Source: Opitutia bacterium UBA7876 (GTDB taxonomy: Bacteria > Verrucomicrobiota > Verrucomicrobiia > Opitutales > Seribacteraceae). From it: a stretch of DNA of 38,043 nucleotides. Below, piece after piece: positions 33,401 to 38,043 of the stretch. Position numbers and translations under genes: made by a program. The notes under the pieces are model-generated. The model had not been told where the DNA came from, ran no database searches, and saw only the letters and a list, made by a program, of their open reading frames with translations. Positions within the stretch are counted from its first letter, which is position 1, and every line of letters begins with the position of its first letter. Where the stretch lies: assembly GCA_002500665.1 (NCBI GenBank), contig DLRY01000075.1, forward strand, positions 1 to 38,043, given 5' to 3'.

Positions 33401-33541
33401 ATCACCTTGAAACTGGCCGGGCCCACCGCGGCCAAGAACCTGTCCTACGTTCGAGGGGGCAAGTGGAGGCAGGATCAATCCATCATCTGGGGCTTCAACG
33501 ACCTTGCGGCCCTCACCTTCTGTGAAGTTCCGATAAAGTGA
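30473..33541 (+). CDS. Large secreted DUF2341-LamG-SASA acetylesterase-like protein
   Basis: The 1022-residue protein starts at ATG 30473 in a TAATG overlap, with GGAGGAA just upstream. After a signal peptide (to about 26, ASAQ), residues 35-130 match DUF2341 (NFPLLVRLNKNYFDF, DVRFSSKGKPLAYQVERW, IKMHWGN). Residues 145-365 form a LamG/concanavalin-like domain (AVWHLGD, MSAWVKPTSFEGR, RHVALAVSRDMVRFYVDG, GALDEVRFESVARSANWLKLSFENQ). Ig-like regions follow, then a SASA/SGNH esterase at about 665-915 with VIQGQSNAEAW (Ser678) and VLWHQGENDQG (801-809). The His block reads GGGCHF with His892, but Gly889 stands where the catalytic Asp is expected. A small C-terminal beta domain ends the protein. 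It probably binds and deacetylates an extracellular polysaccharide together with the fibre-like proteins. Confidence 0.85.
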   Translation: MKINASFYVPRLTLVLIFAGLLSQASAQYGDWKHSGSRYLVTDSAGADLPASAVEKNFPLLVRLNKNYFDFSEAKPQGEDVRFSSKGKPLAYQVERWNAEEGEADIWVRIPTIKGKDQQAIKMHWGNEKVSSESKGEQVFRTTEGFAAVWHLGDNLEDSTSNNLDGVNRPDKSTVNTTGIIGDAQQFGVNQILVIRPPGAKPGRRVTCMPSGNADRTMSAWVKPTSFEGRNWAQATIGGWGEPERGQKPNMGLSYFTMTGRGQPRFHLYGFDPRCASLLPRNEWRHVALAVSRDMVRFYVDGNLQRTINNNGEEVSKLGTLRTPASTPVDLGDHGNGRGPFNGALDEVRFESVARSANWLKLSFENQKPLQSLVGPLVQHGDEFSVSKSNLTIKEGASIALSGKAGGARKVYWVLQDGAKEEILAVDRFNHSFDAGRVAEDKKVALQFKALFASGVKTRTIPVTIRETVPDPAYTLNAPKRWNGRDELEIVPLISNLKEMKSQGADELNYSWKVSGMATISEPGNGKLVLKRAQKSGDLTVELALDNGGAVVSRSVRVAVVESKQDAWVNRIPFADEKPVDHQFFARDDKGFGTLHCKGTLKQNADSVFLRLYGGDKLIDAQNQKIGADMKYSLSASLQAGLTAYRTEFGIKSGGVETILEKANDLVCGDVFVIQGQSNAEAWTDQRVVHPYRSLWLRSFGTPSTNKDRARDAVWGNALSFNGGPNHHHYQIGYWGVELGKTLIETHKIPICIINGAQGGTRIDQHQRNEADPTDVTTIYGRLLWRLQQAKLTHGVRAVLWHQGENDQGESGATGTFGWVNYQDYFIRMSAAWKQDYPNIKHYYIHQIWPGACGSRSVEGDRLRERQRQLPKQFSNMSVLSTLGIRPGGGCHFLADGYAAMAGQLFPLVNQYNYGVEPKTSITPPNILSASFVGGRKDEIKLVFDQEVKWEEEIIERFHLDDGSAELTAVGGSGKTITLKLAGPTAAKNLSYVRGGKWRQDQSIIWGFNDLAALTFCEVPIK

Positions 33542-33630
33542 AGTATGGGAACAAAAGAATGCATCCTTGAAATTTCATGAGGATAAAAAACTTATGCCGG
33601 TAAGCAAATCGTCATAGCGAAACACTCTTT

Positions 33631-33659
33631 TCGACTGGATTACGCACTAACTTAGTCGA
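33631..33659. other. Inverted repeat in the 210-base gap before the propeller-cupredoxin gene
   Basis: TCGACT (33631-33636) and AGTCGA (33654-33659) form a 6-bp stem with a 17-base loop. No T-run follows, so it is not a clear terminator. The rest of the gap is AT-rich and presumably holds the promoter of the next gene; ACATGCATGT at 33730-33739 is a short perfect palindrome near it. Confidence 0.25.
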
Positions 33660-33751
33660 GTCAGAATGCTTGCATGCCCTTGGTGAATTTCATGCAGATG
33701 ATTGCAAAGGGTTGGAAAAGGCATAAAAAACATGCATGTAATTTATTAGTT

Positions 33752-36664
33752 ATGATTCGACTTATACTATTTGTTTACGCTCTCGCAATTTGTCTGCAGG
33801 TATCCCTTGCGTCATCCCCCGCTCCGAAAGGAATCTCGCCCAAGTGGATTTGGCAGAAAGACAAAACCGGCGATGCCGAGGTTTTTTTGCGCCGGCAGTG
33901 GCAACAGAAGGTCCCCGTGAAATCGGCAATTCTTAGAATTACCGGTGATGATCAGCTAGCCGTGCATCTCAATGGCAATAAAATCGGCTCCGTTAGGAGC
34001 TGGAAAAAACCCCTCAAGCTGAACCTTACCAAACGTATCGCTCAAGGCCACAACGTGATAGCCGTAAGTGCGCTCAATCTTGGAGGTCTTGGCGGAGTCG
34101 TGGCCATTCTTGAAATCGTCGAGGAAGGCGGCTTGAAACGCACCCTTGTTACGGACGAGCAATGGATGGTAAACAAAACCAATCCGGATGGCTGGATGAC
34201 CACGAACCCGGATGGTAAAGACTGGGTCGCAGCAACCATCGTGGGCAGCCACGGGGTAGAGCCGTGGGGAAACATCCTGACAAGCGCTGGGCCTGCGAAA
34301 AAAACTGCAAAACGGCTAATTGCAGCTCAACGGGAAATAGGTTTAAAAATACATCCCGGTGGGTTTGTGGTCGAAAAACTTTTCGACGTTGACGCCAAGA
34401 CTCAAGGATCTTGGGTATCGATGGCAGTCGATGATCAGGGGAGGTTGTATTGTGGTGACCAGGGAGACAAAGGTATTTTTCGTTTAACGCTCAATGGTTC
34501 CAAGGAACCGAAGATCGAAAAAATTCCTGCTGAAATCAGCGGTGCACAGGGTCTGCTGTGGCTTGATGGCACTCTCTATGCGGGCATCAACAAAGGTACT
34601 CCGGAGAATGGTATGTTTCGCATAATCGACGGTAATGGCGACGGTCAATTAGACAAAGCCGAACTGATGCGAAAAGTCGATGCTAAGAGCGAACATGGTA
34701 ACCATGCGGTTGTTGCATCCCCAGACGGCAAGAGCCTTTTCTTCGTGGCTGGCAACAATGCACCACCCCCTACCCCCGAAACTTCGGCAGTCCCACCCAA
34801 CTACGGAGAGGATCAACTTTTGCCGATTCTAGTCGACCCACGGGGTCATGCCCGTACCTTTACCGCTCCTGGGGGATGGATTGCTCAGACGGATCCAAGC
34901 GGCAAGAACTATCGCCTTTTCTCCGCCGGCTTTCGCAACCAGTATGATGCTGCGTTCAATGCTCACGGCGAGCTATTTACCTATGATGCCGACATGGAGT
35001 GGGATCTGGGTGCACCCTGGTATCGCCCGACGCGCATTTATCATGTAACCAGCGGATCCGAATTTGGCTGGCGCAAGGGGAGCGGGAAATTTCCCGAGTG
35101 GTTCCCTGACGTTCTTCCTCCTGCGCTTGATATTGGTCCCGGATCTCCCACCGGAATGGTGTCCGGACTCGGCGCAAAGTTCCCTGCCAAGTACCAGAAT
35201 GCAATCTACGCATTCGATTGGACATACGGCACGATCTACGCTCTACACCAGCATGCTGAAGGGGCAAGCTATCGGTTAGAAAAAGAGGAATTCGTGACGG
35301 GGGCTCCCTTGCCCCTTACAGATGGCGTGGTTTCACCTGATGGGAATCTCTACTTCGCAGTCGGTGGACGCGGCACGCCCTCTGCCGTCTATCGGGTGAA
35401 GTACATCGGAAAGCAATCCACATCTCCGGCTCCGGCGAAGCCGGGAAAATTTGCCAAGCTGCGGGCTCTCAGAAAGTCACTGGAAGCTTATCACCGCAAA
35501 GATTCTGATGCGATCAAGGCGGTTTGGCCATATATTGGTCATGGCGACCGCTTTGTCCGATTCGCTGCACGCATCGCCATCGAACACCAGCCTGTGGAGA
35601 GTTGGATTGACCGTGCGGCAGATGGGCCCGAGGCTAATCTGTGCAAGCTCCTAGCAATAGCACGACAGGGAAAACCTAAGCATTCCGAAATGGTTATCTC
35701 AAATATCTCCAAGCTTTGGCGACAGGGTCTAAGCGCCAATCAGATGCTCGCAGCCTTGCGTATCGCAAATATCGCGATGGTTCGTCTAGGAGATCCGGCG
35801 GAAGCCACCAAAAAGTCCTTCGCCGAGTTAGTGTCATCAAAATTTCCCTCTGCCGATGCCCGGCTCAATCGAGAAGCCGCATACAGCCTCATCGCACTGC
35901 AATCTCCAGATGCCCTCGTCAAGACCGTCCCCCTGCTCAGCCAAGAACCTCTGATAAGGGTAAATGGTCCAAAGATCGACAAGGCTATGTTGGAACGCTC
36001 AAGCAAGTATGGAGCTGCAGTTTCCGATACTTTGAGCTCTGCTCATCAGACCCAGCAGATTTGGTATGCCTATCTACTGCGCCAAGTCAAAGATGGTTGG
36101 ACAAAGGCGCTTCGACGGGAATATTTTCAATGGTTCGCCAAAGCCCAATCCTTCAAAGGTGGAAATAGTTTTCAGGGCTTTATCGAGAACACCCGTCAAG
36201 AAGCACTCATCAATGCCCCCAAAGCCGAGCGCAAGGCTCTGTCCGACCTCAGCAAAAAAGCGGTCAAGCCAATTCCCGATGGCTTTTCGGACGCTCGTCG
36301 CATCAATGTGGGCGTTTTGCCAGGACTGAAATTCAACACCGATCTAATCGATGCAGAAGCTGGGGAAAAAGTAGCAATAATTTTCCAAAACAACGATCCT
36401 GCCGGTATGATGCACAACCTGGCCATAATCACTCCCGGTTCATCCCAGAAGGTGATCGCGGCGGCCGTGAACATGGGTTCTTCAGGTATGGCAAACAACT
36501 TTATACCCGAGATACCCGAGCTTCTCGCTTCCACTCCCCAGGTCGGACCCGGCATGAAATACACCCTCTACTTTGAGGTCCCGAATAAAACAGGTGAATA
36601 TCACTTCATTTGCACCTATCCTGGCCACGGGCTCATCATGCAGGGAATCTTCTCAGTGAAGTAG
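33752..36664 (+). CDS. Soluble-dehydrogenase-type propeller fused to a cupredoxin
   Basis: The 970-residue protein starts at ATG 33752, which gives a signal peptide of about 21 residues (ending SLAS); an upstream ATG at 33674 would add a basic leader. Residues about 25-190 form a beta-sandwich (WIWQKDK, FLRRQW, AVHLNGNKIG) like the N-terminal domain of rhamnosidases. Residues about 200-570 are a Pirellula/Verrucomicrobium-type dehydrogenase propeller (GLLWLDGTLYAGINKG, DGNGDGQLDKAEL, SEHGNHAVVASPDGK, GFRNQYDAAFNAHGELFTYDAD). A helical region follows. The last 120 residues form a type-1 copper domain with ligands His888, Cys954, His959 and Met963 (ICTYPGHGLIMQG), as in azurin or auracyanin. 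No CxxCH heme site is present, unlike many relatives. It is probably a periplasmic sugar or aldehyde oxidoreductase passing electrons to copper. Confidence 0.85.
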   Translation: MIRLILFVYALAICLQVSLASSPAPKGISPKWIWQKDKTGDAEVFLRRQWQQKVPVKSAILRITGDDQLAVHLNGNKIGSVRSWKKPLKLNLTKRIAQGHNVIAVSALNLGGLGGVVAILEIVEEGGLKRTLVTDEQWMVNKTNPDGWMTTNPDGKDWVAATIVGSHGVEPWGNILTSAGPAKKTAKRLIAAQREIGLKIHPGGFVVEKLFDVDAKTQGSWVSMAVDDQGRLYCGDQGDKGIFRLTLNGSKEPKIEKIPAEISGAQGLLWLDGTLYAGINKGTPENGMFRIIDGNGDGQLDKAELMRKVDAKSEHGNHAVVASPDGKSLFFVAGNNAPPPTPETSAVPPNYGEDQLLPILVDPRGHARTFTAPGGWIAQTDPSGKNYRLFSAGFRNQYDAAFNAHGELFTYDADMEWDLGAPWYRPTRIYHVTSGSEFGWRKGSGKFPEWFPDVLPPALDIGPGSPTGMVSGLGAKFPAKYQNAIYAFDWTYGTIYALHQHAEGASYRLEKEEFVTGAPLPLTDGVVSPDGNLYFAVGGRGTPSAVYRVKYIGKQSTSPAPAKPGKFAKLRALRKSLEAYHRKDSDAIKAVWPYIGHGDRFVRFAARIAIEHQPVESWIDRAADGPEANLCKLLAIARQGKPKHSEMVISNISKLWRQGLSANQMLAALRIANIAMVRLGDPAEATKKSFAELVSSKFPSADARLNREAAYSLIALQSPDALVKTVPLLSQEPLIRVNGPKIDKAMLERSSKYGAAVSDTLSSAHQTQQIWYAYLLRQVKDGWTKALRREYFQWFAKAQSFKGGNSFQGFIENTRQEALINAPKAERKALSDLSKKAVKPIPDGFSDARRINVGVLPGLKFNTDLIDAEAGEKVAIIFQNNDPAGMMHNLAIITPGSSQKVIAAAVNMGSSGMANNFIPEIPELLASTPQVGPGMKYTLYFEVPNKTGEYHFICTYPGHGLIMQGIFSVK

Positions 36665-36667
36665 ACT

Positions 36668-36704
36668 GAGCGTATTTCAAGATTTGGATAGAAACGCTCT
36701 TTTT
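36668..36704 (+). terminator. Rho-independent terminator after the propeller-cupredoxin gene
   Basis: GAGCG (36668-36672) and TTTC (36675-36678) pair with GAAA-CGCTC (36691-36699), with a two-base bulge and a 12-base loop, and the stem is followed by TTTTT. It begins four bases after the stop codon of the propeller-cupredoxin gene. Confidence 0.6.
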
Positions 36705-36789
36705 CATACATATTAGCGTTGAACAAACTGTTGTCTTAAAGAAATTAAGTGAGAATTACTGGCGTCGTTCAAGTGCATTAAGTGGTTTC

Positions 36790-37170
36790 CTAGTAGACCC
36801 GTTTACTGGTTTCCGTCAGGTGGTAAGTGATGACGTAGACATCCTTTTCGTGAGTCCTGTCCTCTTGCCACCGCTGGAAGTGAGTCTGCATCTGAGAAGT
36901 CTTGCCCCTCTTATGTCTGAAGTCGTGCCGAAACTCATCAATGCTTACATGATTCTCTTGATTGCAAGCGATCGATGCGTGTTCTATGTTTGACTCCCCT
37001 GTTGAGCCTTCTGCGAAATTCTTAACTTTTCGTCGGCATGCGTTGCAAACGTCGAGTTGCTCAAACCCCGTGATTCGCCTTGCGAGGTCTTCGGTGTGGA
37101 ATTCTTACAGCATTCTTCGTTGTCGCCAGACTCCTGCAATTTGGACATCCTTGCGGTATCGATCATTCAT
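36790..37170 (-). pseudogene. Degenerate small gene with an in-frame stop, unknown function
   Basis: On the minus strand an open frame from ATG 37170 to TAG 36790 spans 127 codons with a single internal TAA at codon 22 (37105-37107). The part after the stop has protein-like composition: a VCNACRRKVKNF stretch with two Cys, another Cys about 29 residues on, then VSIDEFRHDFRHKRGK, HFQRWQEDRTHEK and DVYVITYHL. No alternative ATG follows the TAA until deep in the frame. It may be a recently inactivated small gene, a gene with a rare non-ATG start after the stop, or chance. No ribosome-binding site is visible. The rest of the 546-base gap (36665-37210) holds only the terminator and the palindrome listed separately. 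Confidence 0.35.
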
Positions 37171-37187
37171 TTATTTTTAAATAAATG
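37168..37187. promoter_or_regulatory. AT-rich palindrome upstream of the last sulfatase gene
   Basis: CATTTATTT and AAATAAATG form 9-base perfect arms around a TT centre, ending 23 bases before the sulfatase ATG. It could be an operator or an AT-rich promoter element; the start codon of the degenerate minus-strand frame lies inside it. Confidence 0.4.
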
Positions 37188-37210
37188 CTTCACGTTTAAC
37201 TTGCCGAACA

Positions 37211-38043
37211 ATGTCCATAAATAAAGTCATAATTCTCTTTCTTACGGTGCTTTTGCAGACAGCACCCAAGATCCAGGCGGAATCAAAAAAACTAAACGTC
37301 GTGCTCATCATGGCGGATGACGTCGGGTATGAATGTTTCAGCGCCTACGGGAGCAAGGAGTTCTCGACCCCCCGCCTCGATGCGCTCGCGGCCAAGGGCA
37401 TGCGCTTCGACCACTGCCACTCGACGCCGTTGTGCACGCCCAGTCGCGTGAACCTGATGACCGGAAAATCGAACGTGTTTAATTACGTAGACTTTGGCAT
37501 CTTCCCTAAGGGCGAACCGACCTTCGCCAATTACTTCAAAACCCGGGGCTACGCAACGGCCGTGGCGGGCAAGTGGCAGTTGTTGACGACTCAAAATGGT
37601 ATCTCGCCAGCGGAAGCGGGCTTTGACCGGCATTGCGTCTGGAACATTCCCGGGACGGAACGCAGGCGTTATTGGAAACCCTCCCTGATGCATGACGGCA
37701 AGGTCATCAACCACGGCGAGGAAAAATACGGATCGACAATTATCGCGGATTACCTGATCGACTTCATCAAGACGAACAAGGACAAGCCGTTTCTTGCCTA
37801 CTACCCCATGAACCTGCCGCACAATCCTTTTCACCCGACCCCACGGAGCAAGGACCGCAAGAGCAAGAATGCGAAGCAGAACTTTATCGACATGGTGGCC
37901 TACATGGACCACTGCGTCGGACGGATCGAGGATGCCTTGATCGAGCTCGGACTGCGTGAGAATACCTTGATGATCTTCACGGCGGACAATGGAACCAACT
38001 CCAGCCTGACCCTCGATTTTTTCGGTACGCAGCGCAGGGGCGG
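37211..38043 (+). CDS. S1-type sulfatase, N-terminal part (runs off the window)
   Basis: The first 277 codons of an exported sulfatase lie in the window, starting at ATG 37211 with a signal peptide (MSINKVIILFLTVLLQ..., cleavage near IQA). Motifs are IMADDVGYE (metal Asp pair), PLCTPSRVNLMTGK with catalytic Cys75, AVAGKWQL in place of GKWHxG, PMNLPHNPFHPTP and FTADNGTNSS. The GKWQ variant marks a different subfamily from the three other sulfatases here, so the enzymes probably have different substrates or act at different positions of one glycan. The C terminus is outside the window. Confidence 0.9.
   Translation, partial: MSINKVIILFLTVLLQTAPKIQAESKKLNVVLIMADDVGYECFSAYGSKEFSTPRLDALAAKGMRFDHCHSTPLCTPSRVNLMTGKSNVFNYVDFGIFPKGEPTFANYFKTRGYATAVAGKWQLLTTQNGISPAEAGFDRHCVWNIPGTERRRYWKPSLMHDGKVINHGEEKYGSTIIADYLIDFIKTNKDKPFLAYYPMNLPHNPFHPTPRSKDRKSKNAKQNFIDMVAYMDHCVGRIEDALIELGLRENTLMIFTADNGTNSSLTLDFFGTQRRG

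Noticed and set aside
1..38043. CRISPR arrays, insertion sequences and integron or attachment sites
   Set aside because: No spaced direct repeats, transposase or recombinase motifs, or terminal inverted repeats were seen on either strand.

Overview
The window looks like a chromosome segment of a marine, heterotrophic member of the PVC group, most likely Verrucomicrobiota. This is inferred from family content, not from a marker gene. The indicators are four S1-type sulfatases, a planctomycete-type cytochrome/DUF1592 protein with a Tat-exported DUF1552 partner, a Pirellula/Verrucomicrobium-type soluble-dehydrogenase propeller fused to a cupredoxin, a Kelch plus PQQ-like double propeller, and a surface protein whose aromatic C-terminal module I associate with Puniceicoccales-like bacteria. 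No rRNA, tRNA, CRISPR array, integrase or transposase was found.

Layout. 1-826 holds the end of an ADP-ribosylglycohydrolase gene facing a small DUF2256 gene that is translationally coupled to a membrane protein gene. 894-4860 is a compact three-gene operon equivalent to tesA-ybbA-ybbP: a lipoprotein SGNH hydrolase, an ABC ATPase and a large FtsX-type permease. 4862-11019, on the minus strand, is a possible iron/heme uptake operon: a secreted protein with four new-looking ~65-residue repeats, a TonB-dependent receptor of the heme/transferrin type and a secreted double propeller. The 468-base region upstream carries two Fur-box-like palindromes. It separates this operon from a divergently transcribed bacterioferritin-like gene with altered active-site residues, followed by a protein that appears to have a kinase-like fold. 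13128-19739 carries three sulfatases around a membrane fatty-acid desaturase. 19878-21514 is a short cluster of a His-rich lipoprotein, SufE and a small acetylesterase. 21543-26367 holds the DUF1592/DUF1552 pair and an alpha/beta hydrolase.

26407-33541 is the most unusual part. Three related secreted proteins, built like phage tail fibres (a small N-terminal beta module and a C-terminal VxPGDLLVSS-like module), are packed with strong ribosome-binding sites in front of a 1022-residue lectin-plus-acetylesterase protein. I read this as a candidate extracellular glycan-binding and deacetylating apparatus. 33752-36664 encodes the propeller-cupredoxin protein and ends in a good terminator. The last 1.3 kb contains a degenerate reading frame, an AT-rich palindrome and the start of a fourth sulfatase.

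Together the genes suggest a bacterium that degrades sulfated and acetylated algal polysaccharides with periplasmic or secreted enzymes, takes up iron through TonB-dependent transport, and stores it in bacterioferritin. All functional statements come from reading the sequence by eye; no searches or structure predictions were run.
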